64,000 nt of DNA from Dyella humicola (GTDB taxonomy: Bacteria; Pseudomonadota; Gammaproteobacteria; Xanthomonadales; Rhodanobacteraceae). A model generated the notes under the pieces. It was not told the origin of the DNA. It was given only the letters and a program-made list of their open reading frames with translations, and searched no databases. This document shows positions 34,371 to 43,210 of the stretch, in pieces (within the stretch, counting starts at the first letter, position 1; every line of letters starts with the position of its first letter). The stretch is from NCBI RefSeq assembly GCF_026283945.1, contig NZ_JAPDPC010000001.1, forward strand, positions 2,542,001 to 2,606,000, in the 5' to 3' direction. Position numbers and translations under genes: made by a program.

Positions 34371-36932
34371 TCAGGCGGCGGTGCCGCTTACGCCAGCGAG
34401 CAGGTGCTGGCGCTCCAGCAGGAGTTTTTCGAACGCAGGCTGCGGTAGCGGGCGGCAGAACAGGAAGCCCTGCAGCTCATCACACTGGTTGGCGCGCAGG
34501 AACTCCATATGCTGCTCCAGCTCCACGCCTTCCGCCACGACGCCCCGCTTGAGGCGGTGGGCCATTTCGATGGTGGCGCGAACGATGGCTTCATCGTCAG
34601 GATCCACGCCGATATTGCGTACAAAGCTTTGGTCAATCTTGATGCGGTCGGCCGGCAGCTTGCGCAGATAGTCCAGGGAAGCGGCGCCGGTACCGAAATC
34701 ATCGATGGCAATGCGACAGCCCAACCGGTGCAGGCCCTGCAGGTTCTCCACCAGATTGGGCGCCGCCTTGATACTGATGCTCTCGGTCACCTCCATTTCC
34801 AGCAGGCTGGCCTCCAGCCCGCTTTCGTCGAGCGCCGATGCCACGATTTCCAGCAGGTTGGGTTGCATCAACTGCACCGCCGACAGGTTGACACCCAGGC
34901 GCAGGCGCAAGCCAAAGCGCCGCTCCCATTCCTGCGCGTGACGACAGGCGGTACGCAACACCCATTCGCCGATCGACACGATCAGGCCGGTTTCCTCGGC
35001 CAAGGGTATGAAGAAGCCCGGACCGATAAAGCCCAGCTCGGGGTGCTCCCAGCGCACCAGCGCTTCCATACCGACGATGTCCTCGGTCACCGCATCCACC
35101 TGCGGTTGATAGAACACACGCAACTCGCCCTTGTGCTCCGCGTGACGCAGGCCTGATTTCAGCGCGAGGTTCTGCTGTTGTGACTGCTCGGCGCTGCCCT
35201 CGAAGATCTGATAGTTGTTGCGTCCCAGGCTCTTGGCCGCATACATGGCCTCGTCCGCATGCTTGAGCAAGGTCTCGGCATCGGGGGCATCGTCCGGGAA
35301 GAAACTCACGCCAATGGATGCCGTGACCTGCAGCTCGGTGCCATCGTCGATGCGCAACGGCGCACCCATCACCTGCACGATCTTCTCGGCAATCCGCAGC
35401 ACGTCATCGCTTTTCACGATGTGGCGCAGAATCACCACAAATTCATCACCGGCGTACCGCGCCACCGTATCGGAGGCGCGCACGCTGCCACGCAAGCGTT
35501 GTGTCGTGGTCAGCAGCACTTGATCGCCGATCGCATGACCGAGGGTGTCGTTGATGGTCTTGAAGCGGTCCAGGTCCACGAACAACAGGGCGAACGATTC
35601 GCCGGTGCGATTGGCCTCGCGGATGACGGTATCGAGACGGTCATTGAACAGCAATCGATTGGGCAGTCCGGTGAGCGCATCCAGCAGCCCTTCGGCACGA
35701 CCTTGTTCACGGGTGTGACGCAACTCAAGCGCATGGGCAAATCGCACAGCGGCACAGGCCAGCACAGGCTGGACGATGGGCAGTGCCGGCAAAGGCTGAC
35801 GGGTGCCGACCAGCAAGGCGCCCAACACCGTGCGACGCTCGTCTTGTAGCGGCCAGCCGGCGAACCCACTCAGGCCCAGCTGTTCCAGCAGCGGATCCAC
35901 CGCGGCCAACCGCGCGGCGTCGGACTGATGCAGCATGGCTTGCCCCGCCAGGACGAGGCGCAGCGAGCTCTGCAGGTGCGGCCCGGGCCAGAGCTGCTCC
36001 TCGCCCCGCCAGTACTGCACGAGCTGGATGGGTGCGCTGCCGTCATCCGGTCGCCCCGACCATACCGCCACATAGTCCAGCGCCATTTCCTCATAGAGCA
36101 AACGTGCCCCCTCGGCGATGCCTTCGTCACCGCTTCCGGAAGCGAACATGCGGGCCAGCAGACCAAGCGCCACCTCCGCGCGTGCGCCCGCGCGGTCACT
36201 GCGAAACACCAAGGCCACGGCGTCGCGCCCCGCATGGCGCACAGCACGAGCACTCGCCTCGCCACTATCGACGCCACGCGCCGAGCGACGCCGCCCGGGA
36301 TACCAGCGCCGAGAGCCTTCGGCGATGACCTGTTCCGTCGTGACATCCGCAAACGTGAGCACTTCCTGCAGTGAGCGGCCGCTCAATTCGTGCTCGGCAA
36401 GCCCGCTATGACGGGCCAGCGCGGGACTGAATTCCAGGATCCGGCTTCGCACCGGGTCAACAATCAACCACTCGCTATCGACCTCGTCGAACGCAAAGCG
36501 GTAGTCGCCCTCACCTACTTCCGCACGGGCACCCTGCGCCACGCCAGGCCCAGCCGAAGTCCGTTGCAGCCGCTGCCAGCGCACCAGCAACTCGCGCTCG
36601 ATCTGTGATGCATAGAGCCAGTCGGCAACGCCGGAAGGCAGCACGGCAGGCTTGAGCAACGCCTGATCGTCGAGCACGGCGATCAATGGTGCCTGCGCAC
36701 AAGCCGGCAGGCCTCGCAGCACTTCAATGCCGGCCAGTGCCTCGCGTCCGTCGCCGTCGAATGCCACCAGGATGAGATCCAGTGCCGGCCGCCCCTCCAG
36801 CAGAATGCCCGCGTGGGTGGCGTCCCGCGCCGAATGCACCACAAAGTGCCCGTCGCGATCGAAGGTGTCGAACAAAAGGCGGCGCAGCTCGCGCTGGGCG
36901 GCAATGACCAGGATGCCGGCAGGATGCGTCAT
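34371..36932 (-). CDS. Multidomain GGDEF-EAL cyclic-di-GMP signalling protein
   Basis: The 853-residue protein has an N-terminal receiver-like fold (about 1-120), a PAS-like domain (about 140-210), a GAF-like domain (about 255-395), a GGDEF domain (LLDALTGLPNRLLFNDRLDT, active-site box AGDEF near 492, upstream RASD inhibitory site) and an EAL domain (GMEALVRWEHPELG near 620, IDDFGTGAASLDYLRKLPADRIKIDQSF near 744). The EAL residues appear intact, so it can probably degrade c-di-GMP. AGDEF can be active or regulatory. The receiver-like region lacks an obvious phospho-aspartate. It starts one base after the stop of a small gene, so the two are coupled. Confidence 0.9.
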   Translation of the reverse strand: MTHPAGILVIAAQRELRRLLFDTFDRDGHFVVHSARDATHAGILLEGRPALDLILVAFDGDGREALAGIEVLRGLPACAQAPLIAVLDDQALLKPAVLPSGVADWLYASQIERELLVRWQRLQRTSAGPGVAQGARAEVGEGDYRFAFDEVDSEWLIVDPVRSRILEFSPALARHSGLAEHELSGRSLQEVLTFADVTTEQVIAEGSRRWYPGRRRSARGVDSGEASARAVRHAGRDAVALVFRSDRAGARAEVALGLLARMFASGSGDEGIAEGARLLYEEMALDYVAVWSGRPDDGSAPIQLVQYWRGEEQLWPGPHLQSSLRLVLAGQAMLHQSDAARLAAVDPLLEQLGLSGFAGWPLQDERRTVLGALLVGTRQPLPALPIVQPVLACAAVRFAHALELRHTREQGRAEGLLDALTGLPNRLLFNDRLDTVIREANRTGESFALLFVDLDRFKTINDTLGHAIGDQVLLTTTQRLRGSVRASDTVARYAGDEFVVILRHIVKSDDVLRIAEKIVQVMGAPLRIDDGTELQVTASIGVSFFPDDAPDAETLLKHADEAMYAAKSLGRNNYQIFEGSAEQSQQQNLALKSGLRHAEHKGELRVFYQPQVDAVTEDIVGMEALVRWEHPELGFIGPGFFIPLAEETGLIVSIGEWVLRTACRHAQEWERRFGLRLRLGVNLSAVQLMQPNLLEIVASALDESGLEASLLEMEVTESISIKAAPNLVENLQGLHRLGCRIAIDDFGTGAASLDYLRKLPADRIKIDQSFVRNIGVDPDDEAIVRATIEMAHRLKRGVVAEGVELEQHMEFLRANQCDELQGFLFCRPLPQPAFEKLLLERQHLLAGVSGTAA

Positions 36933-36933
36933 G

Positions 36934-37428
36934 TCAGAGCAACCAACGGCCATCACGCAGACGCGGGCGCTGGGCCGCCTCGGGCTGGCAGCTCAGGCGC
37001 ACCAGCACGTCGTTGAAGCTGGCAACCAGGGGCTGGGGTGGGTCGAGCAAGACGATTCTCCGCACGTGGCCGGTATTGGCACGCGCCAGCTGGCGCAGCA
37101 GGGTGGCGTCTCCCATGGCCAGGGGCAGCGGCGGCCGCTGCAGCAGATAGACACCGAAATGGTTGCTCTGCTGCACATAGCGCAGGGCGATGTTCAGGCG
37201 CTGGGAACCCGGCAGGCCGCTGTGCTCTTCACGCAGATTGCCCAGGCCATTTTCCGGATTCCACAAGTAGATCGCCTGGCCGCTGCGGCGCACCAACAAG
37301 CGCATCTGGTCGATCAAACCCACTTCGTCACCGCCTTCGAGCGCGATGAGGTTCCAGCGCGCGGCCAGGATGCGCTCGAGGATCTCGGCGCCGCCCTGGA
37401 TGGTTGGTTTGGGATTCGGTGTGCTCAT
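36934..37428 (-). CDS. Unknown protein resembling the N-terminal domain of Ycf46-type AAA proteins
   Basis: A 164-residue soluble protein. Its pattern ILERILAARWNLIALEGGDE, then AIYLWNPENGLGNL, NHFGVYLLQRPPLPLA and a final VRRIVLLDPPQPLVASFNDV recalls the non-catalytic N-terminal domain of Ycf46-like AAA ATPases, but no ATPase part follows. I infer this from the pattern, not from a search. The stop lies one base before the start of the GGDEF-EAL gene. The ATG at 37434 is a possible alternative start. The function is unknown; the coupling suggests a role with the c-di-GMP enzyme. Confidence 0.7.
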   Translation of the reverse strand: MSTPNPKPTIQGGAEILERILAARWNLIALEGGDEVGLIDQMRLLVRRSGQAIYLWNPENGLGNLREEHSGLPGSQRLNIALRYVQQSNHFGVYLLQRPPLPLAMGDATLLRQLARANTGHVRRIVLLDPPQPLVASFNDVLVRLSCQPEAAQRPRLRDGRWLL

Positions 37429-37626
37429 TGGCATCTAACTTACGGGGTCTGGAGGCCTTCGCAAAGCCTGGCATACAAGCCTCGCCGGAATCGGCCCGAT
37501 ATTCCATGCGGCAGTGCACAGGTCGCGGATTTACGGGATCTTCATGATTGCCCGGCGAGCCCTTGGGCCGTCTCGCATTCCTCGCTACGGGAAGGTATGG
37601 TGCAAGCCTTCCCGGTCACCCTCCCC

Positions 37627-39732
37627 ATGCCCATGTTCGAAGGACTGCGCTTCAATCACTGGAAGACGAACCTGGATGACAGCGGTATCGTCACCCTGTC
37701 CCTTGATCGCGCGGGTAGCAGCGTCAACGCCATCTCGCGCGATGTATTGGACGAGCTTGGCCAGATCGTCGAGCGACTGGCGATCGAGAAGCCCGCCGGC
37801 GTGCTGATCCATTCGGCCAAGCCCTTCGGTTTCGCCGTCGGCGCCGATATCAAGGAGTTCGTGACGTACGCCCAGCAAGGCAGCGTGCTCGAGAACATCG
37901 AGAACGGCCAGCGTGTCTTCGAGTCGCTGGCGCGCCTACCCTGTCCGACCGTCGCAGCCATTCACGGCGCCTGCATGGGCGGCGGCACCGAGCTGGTCCT
38001 GGCCTGCGGCCAACGCATCGCCGCGGACGATGAAAAGACCCGCATCGGCCTGCCCGAAGTCATGCTGGGTATCCATCCTGGCTGGGGCGGCACGGCCCGG
38101 CTGCCTCGTTTGATTGGCGCCACCGAGGCGCTGCCGGTCATGCTGACCGGCAAGTCCTTGTCGGCCAGGCGAGCGCTGGCCCTCGGCGTGGTGGACCGCA
38201 TGGCGCCTCCCACCGAGTTGCTGGCCGAAGCCCGCGCCTTGCTCCGTCGCCCTCATGCGCGGCCGTTCGCACTGCGCGCCAAGGCCTGGGCCACCAATAC
38301 TTGGCTGGCCCGCCAGATTCTGGCACCGATGGTTTTCAAGCAGACGGCTGCCAAGGTACGCAAGGAGCATTACCCGGCGCCGTTCGCCCTGATCGATGTA
38401 TGGAAGCGCGGCGGCTCGAGCATTCAGCAGCGCCTGAAACTCGAGGCACGTTCGGTGGCGAAGCTGGCGGAGACATCGACGGCGCAGAACCTCATCCGTA
38501 TTTTCTTTCTGCAGGAACGCCTGAAAGCCCAGGGCAGTGGTATTGAGCACGGCATCAAGCATGTACATGTCGTGGGTGCCGGCGTCATGGGCGGTGATAT
38601 CGCGGCGTGGGCCGCCTTCAAGGGTTTCGACGTGACCCTGCAGGACCGCGAGATGAAGTACATCCAGCCGGCGCTGGATCGCGCACGCCAGTTCTATGAA
38701 AAGAAACTCAAGACGGCAGACAAGATCGAGGCGGTCGCGCGTCGACTGCGCGCCGACGTCGACGGCAAGGGCGTCGCAACCGCCGATCTGGCGATCGAAG
38801 CGATCTACGAGAACGCTGACGCCAAGAGAGCGCTCTACGCCATCATCGAACCGCAATTCCAGTCCGATGAGCTGTTGGCCACCAACACGTCGAGCATTCC
38901 GCTGGATGAACTCCGTGTCGGCTTGAAAGCAGCGCAGCGATTCCTTGGCCTGCACTTCTTCAATCCGGTGGCACAGATGCCGCTGGTGGAAGTGGTGCGC
39001 CACGATCAACTCGATGCCGCCGCCGAGAAGCGTGCACTCGCCTTCTGCAAGGCGATCGGCAAGTTACCAGTAGCGGTCAAGGGCACGCCCGGGTTTCTCG
39101 TCAACCGCATCTTGATGCCTTATCTGCTCGAGGCCATGCGCCTTTATAACGAAGGCGTGCCAGGCCCGGTGCTGGATAGGGAAGCGAAGAAGTTTGGGAT
39201 GCCGATGGGGCCCATCGAACTGGCCGACACGGTCGGCCTGGACGTGTGCGCTTCGGTAGGCAGGGAGCTGGCACCGTTCCTCGGCCTCGAACTGCCGCCA
39301 GGGCTGGAAGAAAAGCTCGAAGCCGGCAAGCGCGGCAAAAAGGATGGCCAGGGCCTGTACGTATGGCAGGACGGCAAGCCGCAGAAGCCGGAAGTCGATC
39401 CCGACTATGTGCTGCCGCCGGACCTGCAGGACCGCATGATCCTGCCCATGGTCAACGAGGCGGTTGCCTGCCTGGCGGAAGGGGTCGTCGACGATGCCGA
39501 CCTGCTCGATGCCGGCGTGATCTTTGGCACCGGCTTCGCGCCTTTCCGTGGTGGCCCGATCCAGTACGTGCGCAGCGAAGGCGCATCCGTGCTGCAGGGC
39601 AAGCTGGAGCGACTGGCCAAGCGCTACGGCGAACGCTTCTCCCCGAAGAGTGGCTGGGATCTGCCTGCGCTGATGCAAACCGGCTTCGATCTGTCGACGG
39701 CAACGACACAAACAGAAGCCGCCGACGCCTGA
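37627..39732 (+). CDS. Fatty acid oxidation protein, enoyl-CoA hydratase / 3-hydroxyacyl-CoA dehydrogenase (FadB/FadJ type)
   Basis: The 701-residue protein has an N-terminal crotonase domain (SAKPFGFAVGADIKEF, IHGACMGGGTELVLACGQRIA, LPEVMLGIHPGWGGTARLPRLIG), a linker, an NAD-binding domain from about 312 (HVVGAGVMGGDIAAW), and 3-hydroxyacyl-CoA dehydrogenase domains (FLGLHFFNPVAQMPLVEVV, GTPGFLVNRILMPYLLEA). It hydrates enoyl-CoA and oxidises the 3-hydroxyacyl-CoA in beta-oxidation. A thiolase gene (fadA/fadI) is not adjacent. The start is uncertain: ATG codons at 37597, 37627 and 37633 are all possible and none has a strong ribosome-binding site. Confidence 0.92.
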   Translation: MPMFEGLRFNHWKTNLDDSGIVTLSLDRAGSSVNAISRDVLDELGQIVERLAIEKPAGVLIHSAKPFGFAVGADIKEFVTYAQQGSVLENIENGQRVFESLARLPCPTVAAIHGACMGGGTELVLACGQRIAADDEKTRIGLPEVMLGIHPGWGGTARLPRLIGATEALPVMLTGKSLSARRALALGVVDRMAPPTELLAEARALLRRPHARPFALRAKAWATNTWLARQILAPMVFKQTAAKVRKEHYPAPFALIDVWKRGGSSIQQRLKLEARSVAKLAETSTAQNLIRIFFLQERLKAQGSGIEHGIKHVHVVGAGVMGGDIAAWAAFKGFDVTLQDREMKYIQPALDRARQFYEKKLKTADKIEAVARRLRADVDGKGVATADLAIEAIYENADAKRALYAIIEPQFQSDELLATNTSSIPLDELRVGLKAAQRFLGLHFFNPVAQMPLVEVVRHDQLDAAAEKRALAFCKAIGKLPVAVKGTPGFLVNRILMPYLLEAMRLYNEGVPGPVLDREAKKFGMPMGPIELADTVGLDVCASVGRELAPFLGLELPPGLEEKLEAGKRGKKDGQGLYVWQDGKPQKPEVDPDYVLPPDLQDRMILPMVNEAVACLAEGVVDDADLLDAGVIFGTGFAPFRGGPIQYVRSEGASVLQGKLERLAKRYGERFSPKSGWDLPALMQTGFDLSTATTQTEAADA

Positions 39733-39754
39733 GGCCTCCATGCTCGGCAAAAGC

Positions 39755-39783
39755 GAAACGCCCGGCCATGGCCGGGGGTTTTC
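39755..39783. terminator. Bidirectional terminator between the FadB-type and DUF2058 genes
   Basis: CCCGGC, CATG and GCCGGG form a stem at 39761-39776, followed by GGTTTT on the plus strand and by CGTTTCGCTTTT on the minus strand. It serves both convergent genes. Confidence 0.75.
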
Positions 39784-39813
39784 ATGTGGGGCAACGCCCG
39801 GCGGCGGTGCCGG

Positions 39814-40410
39814 TCACCACATCAGGTCATCAGGCACGCCGTCCTCGCCCACACCAGACGTGCTGCCAGGCTCAACCAGCAGTGCCACCAGATGGGCATC
39901 GATGGCTCGCACCTGTTCGGCCATCTCACGCGTCACCAGCAGATAACGCCCCTGCTGTTGCACCACAGCCAACTCGCCGACATTGAGCGCAGCCAACTGG
40001 TCGGCATCCACGTGCACTCGACGGATCTTGCCGCCGTACTCGAAATGCCGCACGTGATCCACTTCGGCCTTGTTGAGCGTCTTGCCTTCCAGCAACTGCT
40101 GGATCTTCAACTTGCGCTCACGACGGAGGCGAGCCTCCTCGGCCGCCGCCTGCTCGGCGCGCTTGCGTTCGTTCGCCTCCGTCTGCGCGCGGATCGCATA
40201 GGCCTTGGCCAGGTCGATCTCTTCCTGGCTCTTGCCCTGCGACGGCTTGTGCGATGGCGAAGACTTGCCTTGCGGCTTGTGATGCGGCGGCTTGCCGGCG
40301 TGTTTCTGGAAAGGCGGCTTGCCTCCCTGGGGTGGCAGCGGACGCTTTTCTTCGCGGACCTGTTTGGCGATGCCGCTCTTGAGCAGCTGATCGCGCAGGG
40401 ATTCGGCCAT
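39814..40410 (-). CDS. DUF2058 family protein (YaiL-like)
   Basis: The 198-residue protein has the DUF2058 layout: MAESLRDQLLKSGIAKQVREEKRP at the start, a long Lys/Pro/Gln-rich linker, a charged coiled segment (AIRAQTEANERKRAEQAAAEEARLRRERKLK), then a globular part ending VPDDLMW, which is the exact family ending. YaiL is a nucleoprotein or polysome-associated protein of unknown role. The start at 40410 fits the family. Confidence 0.92.
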   Translation of the reverse strand: MAESLRDQLLKSGIAKQVREEKRPLPPQGGKPPFQKHAGKPPHHKPQGKSSPSHKPSQGKSQEEIDLAKAYAIRAQTEANERKRAEQAAAEEARLRRERKLKIQQLLEGKTLNKAEVDHVRHFEYGGKIRRVHVDADQLAALNVGELAVVQQQGRYLLVTREMAEQVRAIDAHLVALLVEPGSTSGVGEDGVPDDLMW

Positions 40411-40454
40411 GATCGGAACTCGCTTGCGTGGTACTGAAAGAGATGGTGGTGCGA

Positions 40455-40676
40455 TCAATAGTGCGGCGGCGGCGGCTCGCTGTGCGGATCATGACTTTGC
40501 GACACGCGCACCGTCGACAGTTCGTTGCGCAAGTCGCGAATGGCCCGCTCCAGCGCTGCGATTCGTACGGACTGCCCCGCATCCGCCGAGGCCAGCGCAT
40601 TTACCGTGTCATCAATGAAGGTGAGCCTCACCTCAAGCTCGGTCAAGCGCTGCTGCAGTGAATCGTCGGACATCAT
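40455..40676 (-). CDS. slyX: SlyX family protein
   Basis: A 73-residue coiled-coil protein (QQRLTELEVRLTFIDDTVNALASA, LERAIRDLRNELSTV) ending HSEPPPPHY, the typical SlyX C-terminus. Its function is unknown. The ATG at 40676 overlaps the ugd stop (TGATG), so it is translated with ugd; a second ATG follows directly at 40673. Confidence 0.92.
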   Translation of the reverse strand: MMSDDSLQQRLTELEVRLTFIDDTVNALASADAGQSVRIAALERAIRDLRNELSTVRVSQSHDPHSEPPPPHY

Positions 40677-42013
40677 CAACGCCTCAGGCTACGGCCGCGG
40701 CCGATGCCATAGTAGGCCAGACCGGCTTCCTCGACGGCGGCGGGATCATACAAATTGCGGCCATCGAAAATGGCGGGGCTCTTCAACATCCCGCGAATGC
40801 GCTGGAAATCTGGGCTGCGGAACGCCTTCCATTCGGTGACGATGGCCAATACGTCGGCACCGTCGAGTGCCTGATAAGCACCGTCACACAAGCTCAGTTC
40901 GTCGCGATCACCATAGATGCGATGGGTTTCCTTGCCTGCCTCCGGATCGAACGCACGCACTCTGGCACCGGCTGCCCACAGCGCCTCCATCAGATTGCGA
41001 CTGGATGCCTCGCGCATATCGTCGGTGTTCGGCTTGAAGGCCAGCCCCCACAACGCGACCGTCTTGCCAGCCAGCTGACCATCGAAATGCCGCGAAATAA
41101 GCTCAAACAGCTTGCTCTTCTGATCGTGATTGACGGCTTCGACGGCACCGAGCAGGCGCGCGTCGTAACCGACACCGCGAGCCGTTCGCTCCAGCGCCTG
41201 CACATCCTTGGGAAAACACGAGCCACCGTAGCCGGCACCCGGATAGATGAAGTGGTAGCCAATGCGCGGATCGGAGCCGATGCCTTGGCGCACCAGCTCA
41301 ACATCGGCACCCACCCGTTCGGCGATATTGGCGATCTCGTTCATGAAGCTGATCTTCGTAGCCAGCATGGCGTTTGCCGCGTACTTGGTCAGCTCGGCAG
41401 AACGTTCGTCCATCACCACCGTGCGTTCGTGGTTACGGTTGAACGGTGCGTAGAGTTTGCGCAACACATTCACCGCACGCTCGCTGGAGCTGCCGATGAT
41501 GATGCGATCGGGACGCAGGCAATCCTCCACCGCATCGCCTTCCTTCAAGAACTCCGGATTGGAGACGACATCAAACTCGACCGAAACGCCACGCGCCGCC
41601 AACTCGCCGGCAATCGCTTCGCGCACACGATCCGCGGTGCCGACTGGCACGGTCGATTTGTTGACGACGACCGTGTAACGCTCCAGATGCTTGCCGATGG
41701 TTCGCGCAACACCCAGCACATACCTGAGGTCGGCACTGCCGTCCTCGTCGGGCGGCGTACCCACGGCGATAAAGACCACCTGGCCGTGCTCGATGGCCGG
41801 TTCCGGGTCAACAGTGAAATCAAGCTGCCCGCTGGCGTGGTTGCGCTTGACGATCGGCTCCAGGCCGGGCTCGTAGATCGGAATCTCGCCGCGCTTGAGG
41901 CGCTCGACCTTGCTCGCATCGATATCGACGCAGACAACGTGGTTACCCATTTCAGCCAGGCAGGCACCGGTGACCAGTCCCACATAGCCCGTGCCAAAAA
42001 TGGTGACCTTCAT
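40676..42013 (-). CDS. ugd: UDP-glucose 6-dehydrogenase
   Basis: The 445-residue enzyme has the NAD-binding start [84 protein letters not shown] and the catalytic cysteine in [14 protein letters not shown] (near 265). It oxidises UDP-glucose to UDP-glucuronate, used in capsule, xanthan-like polysaccharide or lipid A modification. GDP-mannose dehydrogenase belongs to the same family but is less likely. The start is set by the Rossmann strand. It leads slyX. Confidence 0.92.
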   Translation of the reverse strand: MKVTIFGTGYVGLVTGACLAEMGNHVVCVDIDASKVERLKRGEIPIYEPGLEPIVKRNHASGQLDFTVDPEPAIEHGQVVFIAVGTPPDEDGSADLRYVLGVARTIGKHLERYTVVVNKSTVPVGTADRVREAIAGELAARGVSVEFDVVSNPEFLKEGDAVEDCLRPDRIIIGSSSERAVNVLRKLYAPFNRNHERTVVMDERSAELTKYAANAMLATKISFMNEIANIAERVGADVELVRQGIGSDPRIGYHFIYPGAGYGGSCFPKDVQALERTARGVGYDARLLGAVEAVNHDQKSKLFELISRHFDGQLAGKTVALWGLAFKPNTDDMREASSRNLMEALWAAGARVRAFDPEAGKETHRIYGDRDELSLCDGAYQALDGADVLAIVTEWKAFRSPDFQRIRGMLKSPAIFDGRNLYDPAAVEEAGLAYYGIGRGRSLRR

Positions 42014-42145
42014 TGTCGCGAGAACTCCTGGAAGCAAGACCACAGATTCTAGCAGGCCACGCGGCAAGCCTGGTTTACCGCCACTGCCAGCGCAACGCGT
42101 CAGCGGCACCTTTCATTCACGTCAGGCACGACATGCCATCCCCAT

Positions 42146-42183
42146 AAAAGCAACGGGGCGCGAATTGCTTCGCGCCCCGTTGC
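42146..42183 (-). terminator. Terminator of the FKBP gene
   Basis: GCAACGGGGCGCGAA and TTCGCGCCCCGTTGC form a perfect 15-base stem with a TTGC loop at 42150-42183. On the minus strand it is followed by TTTT. It ends the FKBP gene before ugd. Confidence 0.93.
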
Positions 42184-42206
42184 TAGTCTTGAAGCTTAGC
42201 TGGCGC

Positions 42207-42989
42207 TTACTTCGCGCCGGCCGGCTGTTCGCCGCCCTGGGTCGGACCGGTCTTGACCAGGTTCACGTCGAAGACGATCGTCGCATTCGGCGGGAAGCCG
42301 TTCTGCGGCTGCGCACCGTAGGCGATGTTGGACGGGATGAAGAACTTGTAGTGGCCGCCAACCTGCATCATCTGGATGCCTTCACGGAAACCCGGAATCA
42401 CGCCAGCGAGCGGGATCGAAGCCGGGCCGCCACCTTCGTGCTTGGCCGAATCGTCAAACACTTCGCCATTGACGAAGCTGCCGACATAGGTCACCTGCAC
42501 GGTGTCGCTCGGACCCGGACGGGCACCGGTACCCTGGCTGATCACCTGGTACTGCAGGCCCGAAGCGGTGGTCTTCACACCAGGAGCGGCCTTGTTCTTG
42601 GCCAGGAAGGCTTCGCCTTCCGTCTTGTTCTTGGTGGCGACCTGGGTGTACTCGGCCTTGGCCTTGGCCTGCAGATTGGCCACAAATGCGTCACGAACCT
42701 GCTTGGCTTCCGCCTCGCTCATGGTCGGCTTCTGGCCGGACAGGGCGGACTGCAGCGCACGGGCGACCGTGGCCGGATCCACTTCTTCACGGACCAGCGG
42801 CGGCAGCGAGCTCGCCAGATCCCAACCGACGACGTAGCTGGCCTTGGTCTTGTCGACCGTGCCGGCTGCAGGAGCAGCGGCGGGGGCTGCAGCAGCCGGC
42901 TTGGCAGCCTGTGCGTGCACGCCAGCGGTCAGGCCCAGTGCAACAGCCAGCGCGGCCGCCGTCAGCGTGGGACGCAGAAAATGCTTCAT
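42207..42989 (-). CDS. fkpA: FKBP-type peptidyl-prolyl cis-trans isomerase, periplasmic
   Basis: The 260-residue protein has a signal peptide (1-27, ALGLTAGVHAQA), an Ala/Pro linker, an FKBP N-terminal dimerisation region (about 48-135) and an FKBP domain: DTVQVTYVGSFVNGEVFDDS, GVIPGFREGIQMMQVGGHYKFFIPSNIAYG, NATIVFDVNLV. The usual GWxEG tryptophan is Phe here. It is FkpA/Mip type: a chaperone and prolyl isomerase in the periplasm. GAGGGAG precedes the ATG at 42989. It has its own strong terminator. Confidence 0.93.
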   Translation of the reverse strand: MKHFLRPTLTAAALAVALGLTAGVHAQAAKPAAAAPAAAPAAGTVDKTKASYVVGWDLASSLPPLVREEVDPATVARALQSALSGQKPTMSEAEAKQVRDAFVANLQAKAKAEYTQVATKNKTEGEAFLAKNKAAPGVKTTASGLQYQVISQGTGARPGPSDTVQVTYVGSFVNGEVFDDSAKHEGGGPASIPLAGVIPGFREGIQMMQVGGHYKFFIPSNIAYGAQPQNGFPPNATIVFDVNLVKTGPTQGGEQPAGAK

Positions 42990-43210
42990 GTGGAACTCCC
43001 TCGTATTTGGATATGCCGGCGCTACCGGACTAGCCCCCCCGATGGAGGCAGGCCCCGCATTGTGCGGCGCTTGTTGAGTCTTGGCAACGATGCCGGGCTA
43101 TGACCGCCGATTCTCATCGAAAGTTCACGACGTGGCGCACTAACGTGGTTTTTTACGATTTCTACACGAAGCTTCGTGCTGGACATCGGTGCCGTCTTCA
43201 CGCCACCCGG

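Noticed and set aside
36727-37626. N-terminal extension of the FadB-type protein by 300 codons
   Set aside because: The frame is open by chance through the opposite-strand genes; the crotonase domain begins just after 37627 and the extension has no family match.
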